DNA of 7,630 nucleotides, taken from Bacillota bacterium. Its GTDB lineage: Bacteria; Bacillota; Clostridia; Oscillospirales; Ruminococcaceae. The notes beneath the pieces were generated by a model. It ran no database searches. It was given only the letters and a program-made list of their open reading frames with translations, and was not told where the DNA came from. The DNA is taken from contig JAEXZK010000036.1 of NCBI GenBank assembly GCA_023451415.1, forward strand, positions 1 through 7,630, given 5' to 3'. The first letter of the stretch is position 1. Every line of letters starts with the position of its first letter. Positions 1-5,957 of the stretch are shown here, one piece after another. The position numbers and the translations under genes are program-made.

Positions 1-430
1 CGGCATAATACCGCTGCCCCTGGGCGTCCGTGAAGGGGAACTGAAGCTGCCGCACCTGGATCCTGCTCTCCGGAGGCACGTCAGGATCAAAGCCGTAATC
101 CGTCAGGGCCGTCTCCCGGGCCTGAGACGCCAGGGCGGCACGGTGCTCCCGGTCCCATGCACCGCCGTACAGCAGGGGGCGGCCGTTGTCCCGGATGTCG
201 ATGATCATCCGCCCGCTGGTCTCGGTCTGGGCCAACCAGGTGTGGTCCAGGGTCCTCTGGCTACCCAGGTGGAAGAGGATGGCGTTGAGATCCCCCTCAA
301 AGGCGGCCTGCCCCTGCCGGGCCAGCTGCCTCTCCGAAACAGCCAGGGAAGCCACGGCCATGGCGATCAGGATGACGCCGGTGGAAAGGGCGCACACCGC
401 CGCCAGCCGGATCCGCAGCCGCCTAAACAT
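1..430 (-). CDS. Sensor histidine kinase, N-terminal part (runs off the left edge)
   Basis: This open frame reads leftward from ATG at 430-428 to the window edge without a stop (143 codons). It begins MFRRLRIRL, followed by a hydrophobic membrane segment at about residues 9-31. A mostly polar stretch follows (about 32-143), which I take as the start of an extracytoplasmic sensor domain. HAMP, DHp and ATPase domains would lie outside the window, so the kinase call rests on this topology and on position: it follows an OmpR-family regulator and overlaps it by 8 nt (ATGTTTAG, 423-430). A GGAGGT site at 441-436, inside the regulator's last codons, sits 5 nt from the ATG and supports this start. 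The overlap suggests translational coupling. No known ligand-binding fold is recognisable in the visible part. The cognate-pair assignment is inferred from context. Confidence 0.88.
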   Translation of the reverse strand, partial: MFRRLRIRLAAVCALSTGVILIAMAVASLAVSERQLARQGQAAFEGDLNAILFHLGSQRTLDHTWLAQTETSGRMIIDIRDNGRPLLYGGAWDREHRAALASQARETALTDYGFDPDVPPESRIQVRQLQFPFTDAQGQRYYA

Positions 431-1103
431 CCGGAACCTCCAGGCGGTAGCCCACTCCCCGCACGGTCTGGATGCTCAGAGAGCTGCCCACCGAGCGCAG
501 CCGCCTGCGGAGGAAATGGATGTAATTATCCAGATTGCCCTCTTCCACACCGGCGTCGGGCCCCCACACCCGGGAGAGAAGCAGCCCCCGGGGCAGGGTC
601 TGGCCCGGGTTCTTCAGCAGCACCTCCAGCAGGTCCGCCTCCCGGCGGGAAAGGCCGCAGCGCCCCGCGGCGCCCTCTAGGGTCTTTTCCGCCCCGCCAA
701 AGGCGACGTCCCCCACCTTCAGGCCGTCGGCGGCCTCCCACTTCCTGGGGCGGCGTCCCATGGCCCGGATGCGGGCCAGCAGCTCTTCCAGGGCAAAGGG
801 CTTGACCAGATAATCGTCGGCCCCGCAGTCCAGGCCCTCCACCCTCTGGCCCACCTCGCCCAGGGCGGTCATCATCAGCACCGGGGTCTCCAGGCCCTCT
901 CCCCGGGCCCGCCGCAGCACCTCCAGCCCGTCCATCACAGGCAGCATCCGGTCCAGAAGCACCAGGTCGTGGGCCTGCTGGCGCATCCACCGCAGGCCGT
1001 CGTCCCCGTCGTGGCAGACGTCCACCCCAAAGCCCTCCCGCTCCAGCCGGTAACTCACCGCCTCGCACAGGGCCTCGTCATCCTCGATCATCAGTATCCG
1101 CAT
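423..1103 (-). CDS. OmpR/PhoB-family DNA-binding response regulator
   Basis: A 226-residue protein with the normal length and two-domain layout of the family. The receiver domain (about 1-115) has the acidic pair D8/D9, phospho-acceptor D51 in LLDRMLP, the conserved threonine T79 and lysine K101 in LVKPF. The C-terminal winged helix (about 128-223) includes a likely recognition helix near 188-203 (NLDNYIHFLRRRLR) and the closing TVRGVGYRLE hairpin typical of the family. All key residues are present, so it should be phosphorylation-competent. The start is ATG at 1103-1101, with GGAGGAGG at 1118-1111 seven nt upstream. It is first in a leftward operon with the overlapping kinase and is divergent from the lipoprotein/permease operon. 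The 11-bp tandem repeats in the divergent region match how this family binds DNA, so control of both operons is inferred. The signal is unknown. Confidence 0.97.
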   Translation of the reverse strand: MRILMIEDDEALCEAVSYRLEREGFGVDVCHDGDDGLRWMRQQAHDLVLLDRMLPVMDGLEVLRRARGEGLETPVLMMTALGEVGQRVEGLDCGADDYLVKPFALEELLARIRAMGRRPRKWEAADGLKVGDVAFGGAEKTLEGAAGRCGLSRREADLLEVLLKNPGQTLPRGLLLSRVWGPDAGVEEGNLDNYIHFLRRRLRSVGSSLSIQTVRGVGYRLEVPDV

Positions 1104-1118
1104 TTTGGTGCCTCCTCC

Positions 1119-1148
1119 GCCGGAGATGGAAGAAATCCCCTCTCCGGC
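1119..1148 (-). promoter_or_regulatory. Leader hairpin abutting the response-regulator Shine-Dalgarno
   Basis: GCCGGAGA (1119-1126) and TCTCCGGC (1141-1148) are perfect 8-bp complements separated by a 14-nt loop. In the leftward mRNA the 3' base of the stem touches the GGAGGAGG ribosome binding site directly. The 3' arm can alternatively fold onto the site itself (CTCC-GGC-GGAG, plus a G-U pair). The upstream arm could therefore decide whether the site is exposed. There is no U-tract, so it is not an intrinsic terminator. The structure is seen in the sequence; the function is inferred. Confidence 0.5.
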
Positions 1149-1163
1149 TGTTTTCCGCTTTCC

Positions 1164-1172
1164 AGTATAGCA
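1164..1172 (-). promoter_or_regulatory. Extended -10 promoter element for the regulator/kinase operon
   Basis: The minus strand reads TGCTATACT, a TGn-extended -10 close to consensus (hexamer TATACT at 1169-1164). No good -35 exists: the position 17 bp upstream (1192-1187) reads AGAAAG and lies within the operator pair at 1177-1197. This fits a promoter that depends on an activator covering the -35 region. Transcription would begin near 1157, giving a leader of about 50 nt. Confidence 0.6.
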
Positions 1173-1176
1173 CAGC

Positions 1177-1197
1177 TTTCTCCAAACTTTCTTGAAA
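1177..1197 (+). promoter_or_regulatory. Tandem operator pair, regulator side (predicted response-regulator site)
   Basis: Two half-sites, TTTCTCCAAA (1177-1186) and TTTCTTGAAA (1188-1197), repeat with an 11-bp period. The enclosing 11-mers are 9/11 identical. Tandem direct half-sites one helical turn apart are the usual target of OmpR/PhoB-family dimers. The pair overlaps the -35 region of the leftward promoter, 7 bp from its -10 hexamer, which suits autoregulation. Binding by the adjacent regulator is inferred. Confidence 0.65.
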
Positions 1198-1217
1198 AAT
1201 GGAAGCTTTTGGCCCTC

Positions 1218-1238
1218 CTTCCAGAAAACTTAGAGAAA
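1218..1238 (-). promoter_or_regulatory. Tandem operator pair, transporter side (predicted response-regulator site)
   Basis: On the minus strand the half-sites are TTTCTCTAAG (1238-1229) and TTTCTGGAAG (1227-1218), again with an 11-bp period and 9/11 identity between the 11-mers. With the other pair they share TTTCTNNAAR. This pair is inverted relative to the other and sits 7 bp upstream of the rightward -10 hexamer, the same spacing as on the regulator side. It would place the regulator over the -35 region of the lipoprotein operon promoter. Confidence 0.65.
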
Positions 1239-1242
1239 ACCA

Positions 1243-1251
1243 TGCTAAGCT
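1243..1251 (+). promoter_or_regulatory. Probable extended -10 of the lipoprotein/permease operon
   Basis: TGCTAAGCT is a weaker -10 (hexamer TAAGCT at 1246-1251) with an upstream TG. It shares its first five bases with the leftward element TGCTATACT and has identical spacing from its operator pair. No recognisable -35 is present at the expected distance. On its own the element would be unconvincing; the mirror symmetry is the main support. The start site would be near 1258, leaving a leader of about 31 nt with AGGAGGA at 1274-1280. Confidence 0.45.
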
Positions 1252-1288
1252 TGTAGCAGTGAAATGCGACGTCAGGAGGATTCATCCT

Positions 1289-3610
1289 ATGGATTCAGTT
1301 TTAAAACGGGGGCTGGGGATGGCCCTGGCCCTCTCCTTATGCTTTTTGGCCGCCTGCGGCCCCGGCCCCCAAGGCGGCAGCCCTCTGCCCGGCGCACAGC
1401 CCGCAGCCATGGGCCGGTATGTGGAGGAGGAACTCACTCTTCCCCAAGATCTCCTCCACACCCTGGGGATGCACTCCACCGGGGAGGGCGCTTTGGAGCT
1501 GCTGGGTTTCGTGCGGGTGGGCGAAAGCAACGCCGATTGCCGGCTTTGGCGCTCTTTTGACCATGGGCAGAGCTGGGAGGCCGCCCCCTTTGCCGGGATG
1601 CCCGACGATCTGGCCCTTCCCGACTCCGCAGCCTGGGACGAGGAGGGCAGCCTTTACATCGTCTACACCCAGTACACCCAGGAATATATGGACGCCATGG
1701 AGGCCATGGACGACGGGGCGTTTGAGCTGGACGACAGCATCCCGGCGCCGGTGCGGCGGATCATGAAGATTTCCCCTGACGGCCGGGTGGAGGACCTGCC
1801 CTGGGAGCTCCCGGAAGCAAATGCCGGGGTGTACGCCATGGCCGTCAGCGGCGGCAGGCTGTTCTTCAGCGACTATACCTCTGTCCACCAACTGGACCTG
1901 GCCACCGGCCGGGAGGAGGCCGTCTATGAGATGCAGAACGCCCAAACGGTGGCCGGGTTCCTCCCCTTCGCCGGGTGGGCGGCGGTCATCGACGGCAGCG
2001 AGGTCATCCTCTATGACCTGGAGACCGGCGAAAAATCCGACGGTTTCTCCGTATCGCCGGCCCTGATCTCTTCCTCTTCCGATCCAAGTCATGCCTATTT
2101 CAGCGACGCTTCCGCCGGGAGCTCCATCATGGCCGCCGACGAGGACGCCCTCTATTTCTGCACCAGCCGGGGCATCTACCGGCGGCTGGGAGAAGGCTCC
2201 GTTCTGGAGCAGGTGGTGGATGGCTCCCTCACCTCCCTGGGCTTCCCCTCCATGTCGGTGCGCCACCTGCTGGTGGAGGAGGACCGCTTCTGCGTCCTCC
2301 TGCTGGACGAACAGACAGACAGCTATCTCCTGCGCAGCTATCGGTACGATCCGGATATCCCCACCGTCCCCACCCAGGAGCTGAACATCTGGTCCCTGCG
2401 GGACAACAAGACGGTGCGCCAGGCGGCGGGGCTTTTCCAGCTCCAGAACCCGGATGTCCGGGTGACTCTGGAGACAGCCCTTAGCCCCGACAGCGCCATG
2501 ACCGCCGCAGACGCCCTCCGGGCTCTGAACACCCGCCTCCTGGGCGGCGGCGGCCCCGACCTGCTGATCCTGGACGGCATTTCCGCCCAGCCGTATATGG
2601 AGAAGGGGGCCCTGGCCGACCTCACCGCCCTGGTGGAGGGCCATACCCGCGCCGGGGACTGGTTCCCCAACATCGCGGAGGCCTTCCGCGACGGGGAAGG
2701 AAGGATACGGGCGCTGCCGGCACGTTTTTCTGTCCCGCTCCTGCTGGGGGATGAGGCCGTCCTGGGGGCCACGGGGAGCTTTGGGGACATGGCGGACTAC
2801 CTCGCCCGGTGGCACAGGGAGCATCCCGGGCTCCAGACCCTGGAGTTCTGCAAGCCCTCCATCCTCATCAACACCTTCTACCCCGTCTGCGCTCCCGGGT
2901 GGTTCCGGGAGGACGGCTCCCTGGACAGGGAGGGCATGGCGGAGTTCCTGGCGGCGGTCAAGGCTGTTGCGGAGACGGAGGACGCCGAAGAACTGGCCGC
3001 CCAGTACGCCCATATGCCCGAGGACTTCACCCTTCAGCCGGATTGGGGCATCCTGGGCTGGCACTTTGGCTTTCAGGCCCTGGGCGCCGGTGTGGCGGCA
3101 GAAAATCAGGTGTTTGCCACCCTGGCCGCCGCGGCGGAGGCTCACGGCGGGGGCGGGGCGATGTTTTTCCCCAGCCAGAGGGGCAGCGTTTTTGTGCCTC
3201 AGTCCGTGGTGGGGGTCAACTCCGCAGGCGCTCATCAGGAGCTTGCCCTCCGCTTTGTGGAGGCCCTTCTCTCCCCCCAGGTGCAGGCCGGGCGCTTTGC
3301 CGACGGCTTCCCCGTCAATCTGGAAGCCTTCCGGCAGAATCTCCAAAGCCCTTATCCCCAGGGGGGAGGCATGTCCTACGGCACCGGCTTTGCCGGCGAG
3401 GACTACTTTCTCAAGACAAGCTGGTTTACCGCGGAAGAGGGCCGGCAGCTGCTGGAAGCCTTCCGCACCCTGGATCTGCCCGTTCCCGACAACCTTGCCA
3501 TCCGGGAGCTGATTCTCCGGGAGACCGCCGGATACTTTGACGGCAGCGTCCCGCTGGAGGACACCGTAACCGTCCTGTCGGAGAAGCTGGACCTGCTTCT
3601 GGCCGAATAA
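1289..3610 (+). CDS. Lipoprotein: beta-propeller-like domain fused to ABC family-1 solute-binding domain (paralogue 1)
   Basis: A 773-residue predicted surface lipoprotein. A signal peptide ends in lipobox LAAC with lipidated Cys23, followed by a Gly/Pro-rich linker. Residues about 41-360 look like a beta-propeller: an Asp-box SFDHGQSW at 89-96, then recurring strand-turn units such as LATGREEAVYE and YDLETGEKSDGF. From about 365 (LNIWSLRDNKTVRQA) to the end is a full-length family-1 extracellular solute-binding domain, with the NPDVRVTLE and GPDLLILDG signatures. It likely captures a solute for the permeases encoded downstream; the substrate is unknown. I chose ATG 1289 because AGGAGGA (1274-1280) lies 8 nt upstream and the signal peptide starts there. 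An in-frame ATG at 1199 would fall between the operator pairs. It is the first gene of the operon, 33 nt before its paralogue, with no terminator between. The solute-binding call is firm; the propeller call is moderate. Confidence 0.93.
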   Translation: MDSVLKRGLGMALALSLCFLAACGPGPQGGSPLPGAQPAAMGRYVEEELTLPQDLLHTLGMHSTGEGALELLGFVRVGESNADCRLWRSFDHGQSWEAAPFAGMPDDLALPDSAAWDEEGSLYIVYTQYTQEYMDAMEAMDDGAFELDDSIPAPVRRIMKISPDGRVEDLPWELPEANAGVYAMAVSGGRLFFSDYTSVHQLDLATGREEAVYEMQNAQTVAGFLPFAGWAAVIDGSEVILYDLETGEKSDGFSVSPALISSSSDPSHAYFSDASAGSSIMAADEDALYFCTSRGIYRRLGEGSVLEQVVDGSLTSLGFPSMSVRHLLVEEDRFCVLLLDEQTDSYLLRSYRYDPDIPTVPTQELNIWSLRDNKTVRQAAGLFQLQNPDVRVTLETALSPDSAMTAADALRALNTRLLGGGGPDLLILDGISAQPYMEKGALADLTALVEGHTRAGDWFPNIAEAFRDGEGRIRALPARFSVPLLLGDEAVLGATGSFGDMADYLARWHREHPGLQTLEFCKPSILINTFYPVCAPGWFREDGSLDREGMAEFLAAVKAVAETEDAEELAAQYAHMPEDFTLQPDWGILGWHFGFQALGAGVAAENQVFATLAAAAEAHGGGGAMFFPSQRGSVFVPQSVVGVNSAGAHQELALRFVEALLSPQVQAGRFADGFPVNLEAFRQNLQSPYPQGGGMSYGTGFAGEDYFLKTSWFTAEEGRQLLEAFRTLDLPVPDNLAIRELILRETAGYFDGSVPLEDTVTVLSEKLDLLLAE
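1391..1431 (+). repeat. Conserved paralogue block, copy in lipoprotein 1
   Basis: This 41-bp stretch is identical to 3743-3783 except for one base (C/T at the 14th position). It encodes the end of the linker and the AMGRYVEEE segment that opens the propeller domain. Flanking DNA is much more divergent between the two genes. Confidence 0.8.
2204..2239 (+). repeat. Second conserved paralogue block, copy in lipoprotein 1
   Basis: A 36-bp stretch matching 4520-4555 with a single mismatch. It encodes LEQVVDGSLTSL, near the end of the propeller-like domain. Confidence 0.8.
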
Positions 3611-3643
3611 TCCCCATCACCTTCTGTAAGGAGAGTATTAATC

Positions 3644-5926
3644 ATGAAACAGTTTTTTTGCAGGGCCTCGGCCCTGCTCCTCGCCCTTACCATGGCGTTC
3701 CTGTCCGCCTGCTCCCAGGGGGCGGCCCCCGGCGGAGCCGGCGGCGCACAGCCCGTAGCCATGGGCCGGTATGTGGAGGAGGAGATGACCCTCCCCCAGG
3801 ACCTGGGGATCGTAAGCAGCCTCAGCCGGGAGGATGACTCCCTTGTGCTGGTGGCCAACAAGAACCCCGACCAGGTGATAGGGCCCTGGTACATGTGGCG
3901 CTCCCGGGATGGCGGCAAAACCTGGGCTGAGGAAGCCCCTCATTGGCTTGACCGCATCAGGGACGCCTCCCTGGGCGCCGTGGCATGGGCCCCCGACGGG
4001 TCGGTCCTCCTCTACTACGTCATCTACACCGATGAACTGATCGCGGCTGTCAACGAGGCTGTGGCCAATATGGATGTAGAGGCCGCCATAGCCCTCCAGC
4101 CCGACTATACCTGCGAGCGTATCGCCCCGGACGGCACCGTGACCCCCATCACCCTGGACCTCCCCGAGGATGAGTTTGGGCGTCCCATCTCCCTGAATGA
4201 CATCACCTGCACCGACGGCGGAGACCTCCTGTGCGAAAGCTACTATGACGGTATCTATCAGCTGGACGGGGCCACCGGCAAGCGGAAAAACACCTTCCTG
4301 CCCGAGGGGGGGCGGGCCATGGCCGCGCTGCCCATGGGCGGCAGGCTGGCAGTGGCCGCCGGCAATGAAATCGCCCTGTACAGCCTGGAAAGCGGCGAAA
4401 AAGAAGAAACCGTCGCCATGGCCCAGGAAAGCGAGCGCTGCTCCCTTGCCACCGACGGCGACGCCCTCTATTACTGCGACCCCACCGGCATTTACCGCCG
4501 GGTGGAAGGCGGAGCGGTGCTGGAGCAGGTGGTGGACGGCTCCCTCACCTCCCTGACCATGCCCGCCATGGGGGCCGGGACCTTCCTGGCCGGGGACGGG
4601 GAGTTCCTCATCCTCTTCAGCGGCAGCGGCTACACTCTGATGAACTACCGCTACGACGAGACCATCTCCACCGTGCCCACCCGGGAGCTGCGGGTCTATT
4701 CCCTCCAGGATAACAAAAATATCCGCCAGGCCATGGGCGTCTTCCAGCGGCGCAATCCCGACACCCATGTGGTACTGGAGGTGGGGCTGCCCGAGGACGG
4801 CTCCATCACCGTTTCCGACGCCCTCCGCTCCCTCAGCACCCAGCTGCTCAGCGGCAAGGGGCCCGACCTGCTGGTCCTGGACGGGATGCCGGTGGACTCC
4901 TACATCGACAAGGGCGTCCTTCAGGATCTGTCCCAGTTTGCCGGGGACAAGGCTGCTTCCGGCGAACTCCTGCCCAACATCGTGGAGGCCATGCGCCGTT
5001 CCGACGGCAAGCTCTACGCCCTGCCCGCCCGCTTCACCGTCCCCATGATGCTCAGCGGCGACGAAGCCCCCGCCGACAGCCTCTCCAGCCTCTGCCGCTA
5101 TATGCTGGAGGTGTATGAGCAGAACCCCCAGATGGCCCAGGACAGCACCAACCCCATTTTCCCCGTGCCGGAGCTGATGCTCACCACCTTCTATCCTGTC
5201 TGCGCCCCCGCCTGGCGGGCCGAGGACGGCTCCATCCGGGAGGAGGAGTTCTCGCAGTTCCTCTCCGACCTCAAATCCGTCACCGACTATTTTAAGGACG
5301 AAGCCGCCAACTGGGAGCCCTGGGGGGCTGTCCCCGGCTCCGACTACTACGAGCTGGGCTACGGGGCCGCCTTCTGGCTTTACGACCACGCTCCCCTCAG
5401 CTTCGGGCCTGTTTACGACATGACCATGTGCGTGGCCCCCTGCGAGGCGGCCATCCGCCAGAAGGGGGAGGGCAAGCTCACCCTCCTGCCCGGCCAGGCG
5501 TCCGGGGTGTTCATCCCCAAGAGCCTCATCGGCCTGAGCGCCGCCAGCCCCAATCAGGAGGCCGCCCTGAACTTCCTGGACATCCTCTTTTCCGCCGACG
5601 TGCTGGCCAACGAGTTTGAGGACGGCCTGCCGGTAAACCAGGAGGCCCTGGAGCGGAACAGCAGGAACCCCTATCCTCCCACCGACGACGGCATGATCTT
5701 CGGCACCGACGATTACAGCGAGATGCTCCAGGTGATCTGGCCCTCGGAGGAATATATGGCGGACATCCTGGAGCTGCTCCGCAGCCTGGACACCGCCGCC
5801 GACACCGACCGTGTGGCCGCCCAGATGGTCATCGACGAGACCCGGGAATACTTCAACGGCCACAAATCCCTGGAGGATACGGTCTCCGCCGTGGTTGAAA
5901 AAATGAACCTCTACCTGGCGGAATGA
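3644..5926 (+). CDS. Lipoprotein: beta-propeller-like domain fused to ABC family-1 solute-binding domain (paralogue 2)
   Basis: A 760-residue paralogue of the preceding protein with the same architecture. The signal peptide has lipobox LSAC with Cys23. A Gly/Ala/Pro linker and AMGRYVEEE follow, then a propeller-like region (about 40-345) with a textbook Asp-box SRDGGKTW at 87-94. The family-1 solute-binding domain runs from about 349 (LRVYSLQDNKNIRQA) to the end, with NPDTHVVLEV and GKGPDLLVLDG. Segments shared with paralogue 1 include LEQVVDGSLTSL, ALPARF and TFYPVCAP. ATG 3644 is chosen for the AAGGAGA site (3628-3634) 9 nt upstream and the signal peptide. It acts outside the membrane and presumably feeds the same permease pair. 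Two binding proteins for one permease pair could mean two ligands, or one for uptake and one for sensing (inference). Its stop codon lies in the loop of a hairpin (5915-5933). Confidence 0.94.
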   Translation: MKQFFCRASALLLALTMAFLSACSQGAAPGGAGGAQPVAMGRYVEEEMTLPQDLGIVSSLSREDDSLVLVANKNPDQVIGPWYMWRSRDGGKTWAEEAPHWLDRIRDASLGAVAWAPDGSVLLYYVIYTDELIAAVNEAVANMDVEAAIALQPDYTCERIAPDGTVTPITLDLPEDEFGRPISLNDITCTDGGDLLCESYYDGIYQLDGATGKRKNTFLPEGGRAMAALPMGGRLAVAAGNEIALYSLESGEKEETVAMAQESERCSLATDGDALYYCDPTGIYRRVEGGAVLEQVVDGSLTSLTMPAMGAGTFLAGDGEFLILFSGSGYTLMNYRYDETISTVPTRELRVYSLQDNKNIRQAMGVFQRRNPDTHVVLEVGLPEDGSITVSDALRSLSTQLLSGKGPDLLVLDGMPVDSYIDKGVLQDLSQFAGDKAASGELLPNIVEAMRRSDGKLYALPARFTVPMMLSGDEAPADSLSSLCRYMLEVYEQNPQMAQDSTNPIFPVPELMLTTFYPVCAPAWRAEDGSIREEEFSQFLSDLKSVTDYFKDEAANWEPWGAVPGSDYYELGYGAAFWLYDHAPLSFGPVYDMTMCVAPCEAAIRQKGEGKLTLLPGQASGVFIPKSLIGLSAASPNQEAALNFLDILFSADVLANEFEDGLPVNQEALERNSRNPYPPTDDGMIFGTDDYSEMLQVIWPSEEYMADILELLRSLDTAADTDRVAAQMVIDETREYFNGHKSLEDTVSAVVEKMNLYLAE
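3743..3783 (+). repeat. Conserved paralogue block, copy in lipoprotein 2
   Basis: Partner of 1391-1431, with 40 of 41 bases identical. It encodes AQPVAMGRYVEEE. It shows that the two lipoprotein genes arose by tandem duplication or have exchanged sequence. Confidence 0.8.
4520..4555 (+). repeat. Second conserved paralogue block, copy in lipoprotein 2
   Basis: Partner of 2204-2239, with 35 of 36 bases identical. It encodes LEQVVDGSLTSL. Confidence 0.8.
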
Positions 5927-5933
5927 CCGCCGG
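5915..5933 (+). promoter_or_regulatory. Intercistronic hairpin with a stop codon in its loop
   Basis: CTGGCGG (5915-5921) pairs with CCGCCGG (5927-5933) through seven base pairs, one of them U-G. The 5-nt loop AATGA contains the TGA stop of lipoprotein 2. No U-tract follows, so it is unlikely to terminate transcription. It lies 9 nt before the AAAGGAGGT ribosome binding site of the first permease. Hairpins between a binding-protein gene and its permease genes are known, in malE-malF-type operons, to stabilise the upstream mRNA. A similar role here is inferred. Confidence 0.45.
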
Positions 5934-5957
5934 AGGCCCCAGAAAGGAGGTCCCCCC

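Larger units (their letters stand above)
1104..1288. promoter_or_regulatory. Divergent intergenic control region
   Basis: This 185-bp stretch separates the regulator gene (leftward) from the first lipoprotein gene (rightward). Its centre is markedly AT-richer than the coding DNA around it. It contains two oppositely oriented extended -10 elements, two tandem operator pairs, a leader hairpin next to the regulator's Shine-Dalgarno, and a ribosome binding site for each gene (1118-1111 leftward, AGGAGGA at 1274-1280 rightward). No convincing gene lies inside it. The parts are listed separately. Confidence 0.85.

Noticed and set aside
143..813. Rightward open frames overlapping the regulator and kinase genes
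   Set aside because: Pro/Gly/Arg-rich shadow translations without domains. The opposite strand encodes a complete receiver plus winged-helix protein with all key residues.
1192..1197. TTGAAA as a rightward -35 box
   Set aside because: At 16-18 bp downstream there is no -10-like sequence (around 1215-1220 reads CTCCTT). The hexamer is better explained as part of the half-site TTTCTTGAAA.
1091..1285. Leftward 64-codon frame spanning the intergenic region
   Set aside because: It is out of frame with the regulator, crosses both promoters and operators, and shows no domain. The AT-rich centre of the region simply lacks stops in this frame.
1199..1288. Upstream in-frame ATG (1199) as the start of lipoprotein 1, adding 30 residues
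   Set aside because: It would place the start between the operator pairs and upstream of the predicted promoter. It lacks a ribosome binding site and would put a polar, charged stretch before the signal peptide. ATG 1289 has AGGAGGA at 8 nt and gives a normal lipoprotein signal.
1337..3346. Long antisense open frame (669 codons) opposite lipoprotein 1
   Set aside because: Same compositional shadow effect: no domain, no signal peptide, and the sense gene is convincing.
5915..5957. Intrinsic terminator between lipoprotein 2 and the first permease
   Set aside because: A stem exists, but no run of T follows it, and the next gene begins within 25 nt with a strong ribosome binding site.
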